From: Ascarosepion bandense
Taxonomy: Eukaryota > Mollusca > Cephalopoda > Sepiida > Sepiidae
Assembly: GCA_037127315.1 (NCBI GenBank)
Contig: JBBBDQ010000308.1
Coordinates: 1,929,001 to 1,993,000, forward strand
Reading direction: 5' to 3'
DNA length: 64,000 nt
Position numbers and translations under genes: made by a program. Positions 30,325 through 42,654 of the stretch are shown here, one piece after another (position 1 is the first letter of the stretch; every line of letters begins with the position of its first letter). The notes under the pieces are model-generated. The model saw nothing but the letters and a program-made list of their open reading frames with translations, did not search any database and was not told the origin of the DNA.

Positions 30325-30745
30325 TTTTTTAAATCATTTCACCCCGAGCAAGGCGGAAACGCCACTGATGTGCAGGGGTTACATAAATGTAGAAAGATTA
30401 ATTAGAAAAGAGTGAGGAGTACAAGCTAGTTAGAAAGGAACAATAGAAAGCAGGTGCGATGACAGATACATAGGCGGAGAGAAAGGGAAGGTTATACAGG
30501 GGAGGGGAGAGAGCTAGAGTCCAGTGGTTAGTAGATGAGTATTAACTTTGGATTTAAATTTCTGGAGGTTGTAGCCGTCAGGAAAGCAAGAATACGGGAG
30601 CGAGTTCCACAGGCGGGAAGTGTGAGAGAAGAAGCTGAAGTAGTAGAATTGTCGTCTGCATTTGGCTAACCTGACTGTGAATGGGTGGGACCCAGTTGCC
30701 AGTCTGGTTGCACGAGTAAACACCTGTTGAGTAGGCATCAGTGAC
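30325..30745 (-). mobile_element. Jockey-like LINE 3' end
   Basis: 74 codons ending SCFPDGYNLQKFKSKVNTHL, stop, then a 3' UTR with CCGCCTTGCTCGGGGTGAAA. Almost the same as 186-615 and 40.8-41.2 kb. Confidence 0.85.
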
Positions 30746-30944
30746 TTATTTATTAACTATTTATTTCCTCGGGTTCATCTATCGGCCGCTCTACACTCTT
30801 CCCCTATCTTTTAAACAGTAGAAGGGGTTTATGCATCGTTTTCATTTTCTTTTGTAATTGAGTTTCTGGTCCCAGTTAAAATCATTTTATCCTCTTCCAC
30901 TTCTAGCAACCCCTGCATCTTACTAGTAATATCCTACTTTGTTA
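30746..30944. repeat. Dispersed unassigned repeat, copy 2
   Basis: See 30031-30324. It lies just downstream of the same kind of LINE in both places. Confidence 0.45.
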
Positions 30945-31170
30945 AGTACGGTACGCGATACACGCTTACGATATAATGTCTCTTTCAATTCATGACTAAC
31001 TAGGCAGAAGTTTTTCTCAAAGTAGGTTGCCATTTCTTTCTGCGGTAGACATAGCTATAGAAACCAGTCTGTCCTGCTATTTAACCCATAGCTGGAAGAA
31101 GAAGAGATGGACTAATATCTTCCCGAAAGATATTTGCGGGTAATAAAACGCAACAAATTCAACTGATACT
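30945..31170 (-). mobile_element. SINE S1 copy
   Basis: ACGCGATACACGCTTACG, CTTTCTGCGGTAGACATAG, CTGTCCTGCTATTTAACCC and GCAACAAATTCAACTGATA in S1 order; the head is missing. Confidence 0.8.
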
Positions 31171-31309
31171 AGAGAAAACCATTAACATAAAATAATTGCA
31201 ATATGAACTCTGGTAAAAAAAGGTTACTGGATATTAAGTGTATAAGACCCAAAAATTCAGTTGTACTTAAGGAGACATGGCCCAGTGGATAAAGATGTTG
31301 TAAAAATCT

Positions 31310-32275
31310 GGTGTAGGCGTCAAAGCTAACCTCGCAACCGAGATTGAAAAAGACCTCCAATCCATATTGGACTGGGGTAAGAAATGGCTAGTAAATTGTA
31401 ATGCTTCTAAAACGAAGCTACTCTCAATTAACCATCATCAACAATCTCACCTACCTCCCATTAGCATGGACCAGGCTTGCCTCCCAGAGAGTAAAACACT
31501 ACGCCTCCTTGGTCTCACACTTTCAGCGGACCTCAAAATGGAATGACTATATCGAATCCATTGCTAAATCCGCTGCTATGAAAATCGGTTCTCTGTGTAA
31601 GGCCCGGATGTTTTTTCCGTCTAAATCTATCCTGCACATTTATAAATCTACCATCCGCCCGTGCATTGAATACTGCTGCCATATCTGGTCGGGTGGTCCT
31701 GCTATTCTCCTCGGGCTTCTCAATAAGGGTCAGAGGAGGGTCTGTAATGTGATAGATACCGACTTGGCAGACCGCCTGCAGTCTCTCTCCCACCGGAGCG
31801 ACGTGGCTTCCCTGTGTCTCTTCTATAAATACTTTCACGGCTTCTGCTCCGATGAACTTAGATCACTGGTTTCCCCCTAAATACGAATTTGCACGAGATA
31901 CTAGATTAGCAACTAGATCCCACCCATTTACAGTGAAACCGATAAAATGCAACTGCAACTTCTACTCCAACAGTTTCTTTCCTCGCACTTCCCGACTATG
32001 GAATTCCCTTCCACACGATTGCTTCCCCGACGGCTACAATCTCCAGGAGTTTAAATGTAAGGTCAATAGACACCTCCTAACACACTAACCTGCTCCCATT
32101 CTATCAAACACTCTTCCCATCTGCCCAACACTCATCCTCGGTATCCTTACTCATTTGTCACCTTTCTCCTGACATTCCCTATGTCTAACCACTCCTTCTC
32201 TTTACCTTCCCCTATGTAGCCCCATGCGCAATAGTGGCAGTGGAATGCCTTGCTTGGGGCGAGATGATTAAAAAG
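31310..32275 (+). mobile_element. Jockey-like LINE, longest plus-strand 3' portion
   Basis: Starts near VKANLATEIEKDLQSILDWG. It goes on with KKWLVNCNASKTKLLSINHH, ESKTLRLLGLTLSADLK, ATKVGSL-type sequence, PCIEYCCHIWSGGP, SLCLFYKYFHGFCSDEL and FPRTSRLWNSLPHDCFPDGY, then stop, 3' UTR and GGGGCGAGATGATTAAAA. Two frameshifts (after LKMEW and after SLVSP). It covers the thumb and C-terminal region of the RT. Confidence 0.9.
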
Positions 32276-32419
32276 TTCCTGACTTGACTGTCAGAGTTGT
32301 GAGTTCAATACCAATATACAACAATGGTGAACAAGAAACTTGCAAGGTGTACTGCAGGTTTAGAGGAAAATAACTCATGACTTCCAATCGAGGCATTAAG
32401 CAAGGAGTTCATATATCCC

Positions 32420-32660
32420 AGTGATTGTAATAAAATTCTAAGCACCTGAAGAAGGCCGGCGCGTAGAACGGCCGAAACGTCGTACAAATGGCAACAAATA
32501 TGAGGACAATAGTCCGAATAATGTAAATGCTATAAATACTACCTCATCTAAGAAATATAGACAAATAGAATGATCTATTATTAAACGTTGTATAAATGGC
32601 AACAAAGACGAGGACAATAGTCCGAATAATGTAAATACTGTAAATACTACCTCATAAACT
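32420..32660 (+). mobile_element. Retroelement tail T, copy 3 with partial duplication
   Basis: CACCTGAAGAAGGCCGGCGC...CGGCCGAAACGTCGTAC. The distal part GACAATAGTCCGAATAATG is repeated at about 32608. 32276-32419 is unassigned. Confidence 0.75.
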
Positions 32661-32789
32661 CTGCTCTTCTGAGTTCTTATTGCACTATAATAGCCTACTG
32701 CTTAGCCTTGATTAAAATACAGATCAACACTTTGCCCGCTATAAAATGTTGAATATATTTTTCAAGCAAAATAGCCGCCTTTTCGAAAT

Positions 32790-32960
32790 TTTTTTTTTTA
32801 ATCGTATCACCCCGAGCAAGGCGGTAACGCCACTGATGTGCAGGGGGCTACGTCATAGTGAAAAGATTGGAAAAGAGAAAGCCGGAAACCATATCCTAAA
32901 CAGGGAACAAGGGATGAGCCTCTTAACCTGTTCACTAGACGTGGGTGGAGTGTGAACCGG
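32790..32960 (-). mobile_element. Jockey-like LINE 3' UTR, second subfamily
   Basis: CACCCCGAGCAAGGCGGTAA, then AAACCGGAA/ATCCTAAACAGGGAACAAG, which differs from the main family. The same UTR is at 48025-48170. Confidence 0.7.
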
Positions 32961-33599
32961 GCGATAGATAGATCTATCTACTCCAATGTTTCAAATAGAG
33001 AAAAAAATAAATATTAAATATAAAAATCAAAGGAAGTTAAAACAATGAAGCAAAAAAAAAAAAAAATGAGTGATCACTTGTTTGGTAGAGAAAATTCAAG
33101 AACATTTTTAAAAAAAACTTTGTCAAATTCTAAAATCAGGACGTTAATAATCTCTTTCTTTTTCCTTTTTCTTTTTCCTTTTTCTTTTTCCTTTGGTGCA
33201 CTTTTCATCGAAGCGTAATTCACAACAGTTCTGAAACAGACGATTTCGCCTCAGTTCCCTGAAGAATTCTGTCACGTCAAAGCGTTGCTTATTATTTTCT
33301 GTTTTCCTAATTGTTTTTCCGTTATGGTTACAGTCTGGAGAATTTAGTTAATGCCATTTTGCTTGATTTACCGTTTTGTGAAAATCGAAAAAAATTACTT
33401 GAGACTTTTTTTCCCCGGTAAGAAAATTGGAAAAAAGATGAGAACCACTTCTTTTACTTACAAAGATAAGTCCTGGCTTCAGTCGCCGAAAATAAATATG
33501 AAAAAAAAAAAATTAAATAAATAATAAATAAAAATACACCAAAAGCAACATGCAAATAATGTTTATTAGTATCAGTTAGAAAAGTTGTTTACAGATTAT
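32961..33599. other. Unassigned; (CTTTTTC)n at 33155-33195
   Basis: AT-rich with a short pyrimidine repeat. No gene recognised. Confidence 0.5.
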
Positions 33600-33619
33600 C
33601 GTCTGAGTGTTGAGACTGA

Positions 33620-35471
33620 GATAAAAAAAAAATAAGTAAATAAATGTGGAAAACAAATGTTAGAAGAAAGGTAAGTTGATAAAAAGAAAAAGGAAGGTAA
33701 ATAAGAGGAGGGAGAACAAAAGGAATGGGAGGAGGTAAAAAGATGGAGATAGAGAAAGGAAGGGAAGTGTAAATAAAAAAGAAATAGAGAGAAAAGGAAG
33801 AGAGCGAAAGATTGAAAGAGCAATGATGAGGAAAAAATACAAGAAAAAAAGAATTGGAAAAGATAGAATAAAAGATAAAGAAAACGAATAAAAAAAGAAA
33901 AAATTAAGAGAGGAAAATAGGGAAGGGGAAGATAAAGAAAGGTAGAATGGAATAATGGAGAAGGAAAAACAGAAGAGAAATAAGGAAGGAAGGAAGGAAG
34001 GAAGGAAGGAAGGAAGGAAGGAAGGAAAAAGAAAGAGAGGAAAATAGGGAAAGGGAAGAGAGAGAAGATAAAGAAAGGTAGAATGGAATAATGGAGAAGG
34101 AAAACAGAAGAGAAATAAGATAGACTAGGAAGGAAGGAAGGAAAAAGAAAGAGAGGAAAAGGAGAGAAGGGGAAGAGGGAGAAGATAAAGAAAGGTAGAA
34201 TGAAATAATGGAGAAGGAAAAACAGAAGAGAAATAAGATGGACAAGGAAGGAGGGAAGGAGGGAAGGAAGGAAGGAAGGAAGAAAAAGAAAGAGAGGAAA
34301 ATAGAGAAGGGGAAGAGAGAGAAGATAAAGAAAGGTAGAATGGAATAATGGAGAAGGAAAAACAGAAGAGAAATAAGATAGACTAGGAAGGAAGGAAGGA
34401 AAGAAGGAAGGAAGGAAGGAAGGAAGGAAGGAAGGAAGGAAAAAGAAAGAAATGAAAATAGGGAAGGGGAAGAGGGAGAAGAAAAAAAAGGTAGAATGGA
34501 ATAATGGAGAAGGAAAAACAGAAGAGAAACAAGATGGACTAGGAAGGAAGGAAGGAAGGAAGGAAGGAAGGGAAAAAAAGAATGGAAAATAAAAAATACA
34601 TTACGGGCGAACTAAAAATTAAAAGATAAAAAGAAAAAATGGATGAAGAGAGAAATAAAAAGAATAAAATTAAGAAAGAAAGCAAAACGAGGAAGAAAGA
34701 AGGAAGAAACGAAGAATGCAGGAGAAGAAAGAAAGAAAGAAAGAAAAAAGAAAGAGGGGAAAATAAGAAACACATAAAGAACGAGCTAAAAATGGAACAA
34801 AGAAAAAGAAAAAAAAGAAAAATATGGAGTTAAAAAGAAATTTAAAAAAATAAATGAAGAAATAAAAACGATGAACGAGGAAGGAAGAAACCAAGAGATG
34901 CGGTGGAATAAATAAGGAAAGAAAGATATAAGGGAAGAAAGAAAAGTAAGAAAAAAGAAATAAAGTGAGAAAGAAGGGGATGATCAAAAATAAAGGGAGA
35001 ATGAAAACAAAGGGAGTAAGAGAATTAATACAAAATAAAAAAAGACAAGGAAGAAAGAAGGAAAATCATAGAGTGCAAGAGAGAAAGAAAGAAACGCCGA
35101 AAAGGGAGATCAAACAAAAAAGAGAAATTGAAAAGAATGAATAAGAGAGAGAAAGAAATAGAAAAGAAAGAGAATGAAATATGGAAAGAATAATAAGAGG
35201 GAAAAATGAAACAAAAGGTCGAATATGAGAGAAAGAAAAAGTATAAAAGAAAAAATGAAAAAATATGCATGAAAGAAAACAGAAAATCAAACGAACAAAA
35301 CAAATAAAACAGATGGTGAAAGAAAGAAAGAAGGTGATAGAGGGAGAAAGAAGGAACAAGAGGCAAAGAAAGAAAGAAAGAAAGAGAAAGGTGATGAGAG
35401 GAAAACGAAGGAGGCAAAAGAAAGAAAGAAAGAAAGAAAGAAGGTGATAGAGGGAAAAACGAAGGAGGCAA

Positions 35472-35507
<36 letters not shown>

Positions 35508-35747
35508 CGAAGGTGATAGAGGGAAAAACGAAGGAGGCAAAAGAAAGAAAGAAAGAAAGAAAGAAAGAAGGTGATAGAGGGAGAAACGAAGGAGGCAAAA
35601 GAAAGAAAGAAGGTGATAGAGGAAAAAACGAAGGAGGCAAAAGAAAGAAAGAAAGAAAGAAGGAAGGTGATAGAGGGAAAAACGAAGGAGGCAAAAGAAA
35701 GAAAGAAAGAAAGACGAAGGTGATAGAGGGAAAAACGAAGGAGGCAA

Positions 35748-35783
<36 letters not shown>

Positions 35784-35870
35784 AGGTGTATATCTTAATA
35801 AAGAAAATTAATACGATGACAAAAGAAAGAAAGACAGTAATGACAAAATTGAATAAATAATTTTATGGGG
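33620..35870 (+). repeat. 2.2-kb polypurine tract
   Basis: The plus strand is almost entirely A and G. The 33910-34560 part has five units of about 115-170 bp with AAAGAAAGGTAGAATGGAAT and AATGGAGAAGGAAAAACAGA, separated by (GGAA)n. The 35335-35790 part has about eight units with GGTGATAGAGGGAAAAACGA and AGGAGGCAAAAG, joined by (GAAA)n. The long ORFs on both strands (up to 240 codons) are low-complexity products of this composition. Confidence 0.95.
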
Positions 35871-36520
35871 ACTTACCCATATGACACATGAATTTTAACT
35901 TGAAATAAATTACATATTAACACAGTTAATATATATATATATATATATAAATATTGATATAGAGGGCGTTTGTAATACGTCTATAGCGATTTACAGTACA
36001 ATTCCACATCTATTATAAATTAATAAACAATATTAAGTTGCGAAATTATATAATTTCGCATCTTAGAAAATAAGGATTTCTTTTGAAATATCCGAAAGAA
36101 AAATCGGAGAAGATCTGAAAAAATGTCCGAAGCTTGTGAAGTTCAGAATCATTCTAAAAATATTTTGACAAGCTGACTATTACGAAAAATTTAGCAGACG
36201 CTAATTTTTTCTGCATTGCTATAGATTTTGAAATTAGTACATATGTCCACGGAAGCGTTCAATTCCAACGACATATTCAAATTTGTACTTACGAGCAAAC
36301 AAAAAACAAAAATAAAAAACCCGCTCATATTCTAAGTAAGGAACTTTTGGAATAAATCCTAAAACCGTCAGGATTAAGCGTTTATATAATTTAAATACAA
36401 ACATTTCGCTTTAATAATAACGACAAAAACTTATAATTGAAAAAAAATCAACCGTGAAAATATTTTTCAATAAAATATTAAAAAATAATTACCATTCATT
36501 TGAAATAGAGAAAAATAATT
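35871..36520. other. Unassigned AT-rich sequence
   Basis: (TA)n at 35930-35948. No gene recognised. Confidence 0.4.
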
Positions 36521-36850
36521 CTTACACATTTGCCCACTTTTACTCTAAAAGGATTGGAGCTAGTTGCCAGTCTAGTAGCACGAGTAGAGGTGTAGAGAAG
36601 GCAGCAGGGAGATGAGCTCATCAGAGCAGAAGCCGTGAAAATATTTGTAGAAAAAACAGAGGTGAGCCAACGGTAAGAAAGTGGCTGAAGTCGAGCTGTC
36701 AAAAATCGGGATCGATTACATTACTGATCTTCCCCTGAATTTTGTCGGGCTCCCCGAGATAAATAGCGGGAGCGGCTGACCAGATATAGCAACAATATTC
36801 AATGCACGGACGATTAGTAGATTTCCTTCCGGGGAATGATAGGCAGAGAA
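36521..36850 (-). mobile_element. Jockey-like LINE, internal C-terminal piece
   Basis: The minus strand has RPCIEYCCYIWSAAPAIYLG, EPDKIQGKISNVIDPDF, and RLQPLSYR followed by ATRLATSSNPFRVKVGKC, lacking both ends. Confidence 0.82.
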
Positions 36851-37309
36851 AGTGAAGAGTCGGAAAACAACAAAAATAACCGTAACTCAGAAACCACAGC
36901 AATTTTAGGAACAAATGTGACACGATAACTAGGCATATATGTATTTTATCATAATAGATTAAAATAGAAAATAGATTAGAATAGAAAATAATTTAAAAAC
37001 ATATTTAACAAAAGTGAAAAAGAAGAGGAAAAAAGAAATAAATAAACGCTTTTTCTTTTATGAGGAAAATTGTAAAAGAGACAAGGGTATCAGATTACTG
37101 CTTTAAATCCTACCATTCTTCCGGTAAATATTTGACTCAGTGATTTAATGTGATAAAGAGATAAAGTTCAGGAAAGTTCGGGGGGTGGGTTTTTGAATGA
37201 CCAGGTCAAAGGCTGTCTTTTACTGTATCTTGACCACACATTAAGAATTTTCCGGCGGAAGCTTTATTAAGATTAAAAAAAAAAAGATAACTGAAATTTC
37301 AGACTTACA
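36851..37309. other. Unassigned sequence
   Basis: No recognised feature. Confidence 0.4.
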
Positions 37310-37760
37310 GTCGTCAACCGCTGGTCTAAAGCATTTCCGGATTTCCGGATTTGCGGGTCAATTTTAAATAAATTCAGGTAATTTTTCCGAATCAGTCAGT
37401 TAAGTGAAGGGGAGTTCCGCCGGGCGTGTGAGTGAAGTAGAATCTCCGTTCGTCTTGTTTCGGCCAGTACGGATTTGTTGATCTCCATTAAAGTTAGAGC
37501 TGTGTGTCACCTTCGTCTGCCCCAACCGAAAAGGCTAACTCTAAACGAATAAAGCATCCTTTTCAACGCATCCAAGTTGTGGAAGTTCGTTCCTTATAGT
37601 TCAGTCTTGTACCCCCAGCTGTTCGGCCAACATTTTCAACAAACTCCCGGCAAACATCACAGCGTGGAGAACGGCCGCCGGCGAAAATTGTTCGGACGGT
37701 CAATTGGGGTGTTACACAAAATTCTCATGGGACTGACTTAACAAGACACCGAATCTTGCC
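37310..37760. other. Possible LTR-like segment (weak)
   Basis: Less AT-rich than its surroundings, with AATAAAGCATCC (polyadenylation-like) near 37550 and a run to CGGCAAACATCACAGCGTGG near 37655, a layout that could be an LTR end. No second copy or coding region is found in the window. Confidence 0.25.
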
Positions 37761-37914
37761 AACTGTTGGCTTTCGCACCGCTTTTATTGGCTTGAAGCAG
37801 CTTGTAATGACCCGGATCATTACAGAGAGGCCTGTATCTAGAATGCCAACACTTTATTTAATATACGCTGTACATGTCTAGCGAGTTTTGATCTTACTAC
37901 TTGCACTTTTTTTT

Positions 37915-37990
37915 TAACGGAGTCCAATCAGCAGTACCCGAGGCAGGGATTGAACATACAATTGCTATGTCAGCCAACTGATGAATAAAC
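37915..37990 (-). mobile_element. Possible tRNA-derived SINE head
   Basis: The minus strand reads TCAGTTGGCTGACATAGCAA, then GTTCAATCCCTGCCTCGGGT, box-A- and box-B-like spacing. A single weak case. 37991-38519 is unassigned. Confidence 0.35.
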
Positions 37991-38519
37991 GCTTTAATAA
38001 ACAGGACACTAGACTCGAGCAGCGCTCCCTACCCTTTCTGACTCATATTTTAGGGACTCCTCCACTTTTTTAATTTGTATCACCTCATGGAAGATAGTAA
38101 AGCCACTAAGACGCAAGGAATCACAGAAACAGAAGAATTAGGAAAATAAATGTTAATAATGTGCGAGAAGAGTAATCAGGAGTATAGTAGATAGCAATTA
38201 AAATTTTTGCAGATTAAATTTGACTGGAAAGTATGGTCTGGTATGGAATTTCATCAGTGAAAAGTGAAGGAAAAGGAACTGTTGGCATAGAACTTACGGC
38301 TACATCTAGCCAGCTCAAATGTCAATTGTTGAAAACTAGACGCCAGTCTAATACTGCGCTTCAATACGAAAATTCTATGATCAAATCAAGAATCTCATCA
38401 CGCCCGGTAATCCCCATGTGCCTTAGTGGCTTTATTGCCTTCCTAACATAGTAATTGAGATTTAAATCCATGCTACGGGTTTTCCGGATGTAGACCTAAT
38501 AGAAGGAAAGTAGGTATTT

Positions 38520-39232
38520 CTAAATAAGAACTAAAGATATCCTGAATCCATTTTGCGCATATACAAATAAACCATCCGACCGTGCATGGAATACTGTTGT
38601 CATATCCGGTCAGGCGCCCTTGCTGTTCATCTCAGGGTTCTCGACAGGCTCCAAAGGAGAATCTGTAATGTGATTGGTCCCGACCTGGCAGCTCGACTAC
38701 AGCCACTTTCTCATCGTCGGGATGTGGCTTCCCTCTGTCTCTTCTATAAATATTTTCATGGTTTCTGCTCTGACGAACTTAGTTCACTGGTGCCCCCTCC
38801 GCCCACAAGAACTTATTCGAGCAACCAGACTGGCAACAAGGTCTTACCCTTTTAGAGTTAGATAAACTACATGCAGCCGACAATTTTATTTTCTCGCGCT
38901 TCCCACCTGTGGAACTCCAGTCCATATACTTGCTTTCCTGACAGCTATAACCTCCAAGAATTTAAATGCAAAGTCAAATCTCATTTCTTATCCATTTAAC
39001 TCCAGCCCTTTCTACATCACCCGTGTCTCTTGTTCTTTTCCTTTCTCTCTACCTTCGCAACTGTCTTCACTCTTGTGTTCACATCCTTCTCTTGCCCTTC
39101 CTTTGACACCCCCTGGAACTGGTTCGTCTTTGTCTTCAATCTTCTCCTGCCTAATACTTCAACTCTCTTATGTAACCCTCTGCACATCAGTGACGTTAAC
39201 GCCTTGCTTGGGACGAAATGATTAAAAAAAAG
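38520..39232 (+). mobile_element. Jockey-like LINE 3' portion, copy A of a tandem pair
   Basis: KTIRPCMEYCCH, LQRRICNVIGPDLAARLQPL, SHRRDVASLCLFYKYFHGFC, then a frameshifted FSRASHLWNSS and SYNLQEFKCKVKSHF region, 3' UTR and GGGACGAAATGATTAAAAAA. Confidence 0.88.
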
Positions 39233-39239
39233 ATCCAGT

Positions 39240-40100
39240 TTCAAATTCAATCATTCCTGCCACCCGTAAGCATGGACCAAGCAAGTTTTCTTGAAAGTAA
39301 TGCACTGCGCCTCCTCGGCCTTAACCTATCTTCCGACCTCAAGTGGAATAATTACGTTGAATCAATAGCTAAATCTACTGCTACGAAGGTTGGGTCACTG
39401 TGTCGGGCCTGGAAGTTTTTCCGCCTGAATCCATTTTGCACATATACAAATCAACCATCCGACTGTGCATGGAATACTGTTGTCATATCTGGTCAAGCAC
39501 CCCTGCTGTTCATCTCAGTGTTCTCGACAGGCTCCAAAGGAGAATCTGTAATGTGATTGGTCCCGACCTGGCCGCTCGACGCCAGCCAGTTTCTCATCGT
39601 CGGGATGTGGCTTCCCTCTGTCTCTTCTATAAATATTTTCATGGTTTCTGCTCTGACGAACTTGGGTCACTGGTGCTCCCTCCACAAGAATTTACTCTTG
39701 GAAACAAGGTTTCACTCCTTTACAGTTAGATTAAACAAATGCAGGCGATTATTCTATTCCAGTAGCTTCTTTTCTCGCTTGTGGAACTCCCTTCCATATA
39801 CTTGCTTTCCTGGTGGCTATAACCTCCAGGAATTTAAATGCAAAGTCAATTCCAAACCCTTATCCACTTAACTCTAGCTCTTTCTACATCACCCGTGCAT
39901 CGTGTTCTTTTCCTTTCTCTTTAGCTTCGCAACTGTCTTCACTACTGTGTTTACATTCTTCTCTTGCCCTTTCTCTGTCACCCCCTGTAGATAGTTTGCT
40001 TTTGTCTTCACTCTCCTCCTGCCTAAGACTTCAACTCTCTTATGTAATCCTCTGCACTTCAGTGGCGTTAACGACTAGTTTAGGGTGAAATAATTAAAAA
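39240..40100 (+). mobile_element. Jockey-like LINE 3' portion, copy B of a tandem pair
   Basis: Begins right after the A-tail of copy A at LPPVSMDQASFLESNALRLL. It covers LGLNLSSDLKWNNYVESIAK, VDRLQRR-type sequence, SLCLFYKYFHGFC and WNSLPYTCFPGGYN, with frameshifts, to AGGGTGAAATAATTAAAA. It may have inserted into the tail of copy A. Confidence 0.88.
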
Positions 40101-40739
40101 AATACCAAAATCATGTAAGGGAACAAAGTCCCTTTCGAACCCTTTACCTTGGATATCCCCATGATATGTTGCACAGAGCCACCCTTCGCTCTTAAGCTTG
40201 AACATTGTTTTCAGCAGTTTAATGTTTTCACTGTCATTGATCCTGGTTCTTTGCAGAAATAGGTCCTTCTGAATGATATAGCCTTCATTGCACCCGACTC
40301 CCAAGTCCATTACATTCGATTAAAACTTAGTATGAATCACGGTATGTGCATCTCTGGGATAAACGCAGAGAAAGTATCTTTCCCCCTCTTCACTTGGTCA
40401 TTTTCAGGAAGCGGGGTCTGAACGAGTCACGTCGTTTGGTGTCATGGTTTTTAATTTCCTGTGTCACATTAGTAGCCATCATTCTAATATTTCCATATAT
40501 CTGAAATGAAAAGAAATAAAAACTAAGAAAAAAAGAATAAATTGACGCATGTCATGTAACATTTCGAGAAGACATACAGGAGTTCTCTAATCATCCCGAA
40601 ACTTAATAGCAAGATTGAACTTAAATATTTTCAGTGCAAATAACTTCTCACCTTAACTGAGCAGGTTTATGCCGATTTCGAGGTTTTGTGAGGACACCGT
40701 TATGATTCCTGCACTCATCGGGGTTGGGGTTTTTTGCAC

Positions 40740-40775
<36 letters not shown>

Positions 40776-40814
40776 CACACACACAAGTCAAATCAAAATT
40801 ATAATTTCTTTTTT
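40101..40814. other. Unassigned; lone TIR-element end
   Basis: 40655-40725 matches the left end of the element at 27778 (ACTGAGCAGGTTTATGCCGA). (CA)n-(TA)n at 40740-40785. The rest is unrecognised. Confidence 0.5.
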
Positions 40815-41720
40815 TTTTTAATCAATTCACCCCGAGCAAGGCGGAAACGCCACTGATGGTTACATAAATGTAAAAAGATTAATTAGAGAAGAGTGAGGAG
40901 TACAAACTAGTTAGAAAGGAACAATAGAAAGCAGGTGCGATGACAGATACATAGGTGGAGAGAAAGGAAAGGTTATACAGGAGTGGGGAGAGAGCTAGAG
41001 TCCAGTGGTTAGTAGATGAGTATTGACTTTGCATTTAAATTTCTGGAGGTTGTAGCCGTCAGGAAAGCAAGAATACGGAAGTGAGTTCCACAGGCGGGAA
41101 GTGCGAGAGAAGAAGCTGCAGGAGTAGAATTGTGGTCTGCATTTGGCTAACCTGACTGTGAATGGGTGGGACCCAGTTGCCAGTCTGGTTGCACGAGTAA
41201 ACACCTGTTGAGGAGGCATCAGTGACTTAAGCTCGTCCGAGCAGAAGCCATAAAAGTATTTATAGAACAGACAAAGGGAGGCCACATTTCGACGATGGGG
41301 AAGTGGCTGCAGTCGAGTCGCCAAATCAGTACCTATCACATTACAGACTCTCCTTTTGGAGCTTGTCAAGAACACTGAGGTGAACGGCAGGGGCACCTGG
41401 CCATAAATGGCAGCAGTACTCCATGCACGGACGGATGGTTGACTTGTATATATGCAGGATGGATTCAAGTGGAAAAAACATCCTGGATCGACATAGCGAC
41501 CCAACCTTCTTAGCAGTAGATTTTGCTATGGATTCAATATAGTGGTTCCATTTGAGGTCTGAGGACTGGGTAAGTCCGAGGAGGCGTAGTGTATTACTCT
41601 CAGGGAGAATCACTTGGTCCATGCTTATGGGAGGCAGGAGAGGTTGCCTGTAATGGTTGACAGACAATAGCTTGGTCTTAGATGAATTGAACTTACTTTT
41701 AAGAATATTCCAAAGCTGAT
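40815..41720 (-). mobile_element. Jockey-like LINE, best-preserved 3' portion
   Basis: The minus strand has MSVNHYRQPLLPPISMDQ, ESNTLRLLGLTQSSDLKW, SLCRSRMFFPLESILHIYKS, RPCMEYCCHLWPGAPAVHL, one frameshift, then CNVIGTDLATRLQPLPHR, SLCLFYKYFYGFCSDEL and FSRTSRLWNSLPYSCFPDGY to stop. The 3' UTR ends in CGGGGTGAATTGATTAAAA. It is nearly identical to 186-660 over their overlap, so this subfamily moved recently. Confidence 0.92.
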
Positions 41721-41909
41721 CCTAAACCCAAACGCACGTGTACAACGCCAGTAGAAAAAAAGAATTATTTTATCTTTTGGCTGAGGGGTGATGGGGTCAA
41801 CTAGACAATGACCAGGCAAAAAACGAACAAGGAATGTAACAGGACTTTTAAACAAAAGTAAATTAATGGCTGACACTGATTTTTGTTTAATTCTGTGTAT
41901 TATTGTCAC

Positions 41910-41958
<49 letters not shown>

Positions 41959-42309
41959 TAGTTGGGATAATGTTTAATGCCAAGGTTGCTTTTGAGTTTT
42001 TTTTTACTGAAAAAATGTATTTTAGCAAGCAGATTTCTTTTATCGTAAAGAGCTCAATATCTAGGTATATATATATAAATTTAAACTTATCGCTATACTC
42101 GTTTCGGAAAAGCGTCCGAGTAAACACGTGGAAGAAAAAAATGGTTATAAAATAAGAAAGAGCTGATCACTTGAACATCAGTCGAAGCCCAAAGAAAAAA
42201 TTCCGAGACGAGTAACCTAAAACAAAAAAGCGCTCAAAGCACAAGCAGAGCAAACAAAGAAATTAACTAACCTAAAGAGCCAAAGAACCTACCAAGGTTT
42301 CACCTAACC
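41721..42309. other. Unassigned; (TA)n at 41914-41955
   Basis: No recognised gene. 41980-42160 is AT-rich. Confidence 0.4.
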
Positions 42310-42556
42310 GGATCTTCAGAGAGCCAACCTTCCTTTTTGAACGCGCAATTTTTAAACTTATGGCGTTTTCATCCATCGTTGTATGAACATAATAAGTATT
42401 TTTTAGGATGGTTACACTTAGTCATAATTTTTGTTCTTTCATTCAACAGTTCACTTTTGTTTGGGAATAGCATAATCTCTAACTTTTCTTCTTGGCACTG
42501 TCTACATATTTTTCCACCGTCGTGAGGCTTGGCTGTTTTTACTATACTCCACGTTA
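42310..42556 (-). pseudogene. Penelope-like element endonuclease C-terminus
   Basis: About 63 open codons: DITWSIVKTAKPHDGGK, ICRQCQEEKLEIMLFP, NKSELLNERTKIMTKCNHPK, then stop (near 42365). The CxxC...C..H arrangement after WSI is what follows the GIY-YIG nuclease in Penelope-like elements. 45 bp after the stop comes CTCTGAAGATCCGGTTAGGT, then GAAACC. 5'-truncated by a piece of LTR B. Confidence 0.7.
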
Positions 42557-42654
42557 TATCACGACTGCCTTCCAGCTGCGTCCCCGGAAGTCACGCAGGT
42601 TAATATTTATTGACGAAGAAAGAGTCTATTCCTACAAATTAGGGCACCATGACA
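42557..42654 (-). mobile_element. LTR B fragment (first ~95 bp)
   Basis: The minus strand starts TGTCATGGTGCCC and continues TCTTCGTCAATAAATATT and ACCTGCGTGACTTC, matching the start of the LTR at 51995. Confidence 0.75.

Noticed and set aside
35025..35860. Long ORFs (up to 240 codons) on both strands
   Set aside because: They are frames of a pure purine repeat with F/L/S- or K/E/R-only composition and no conserved motif.
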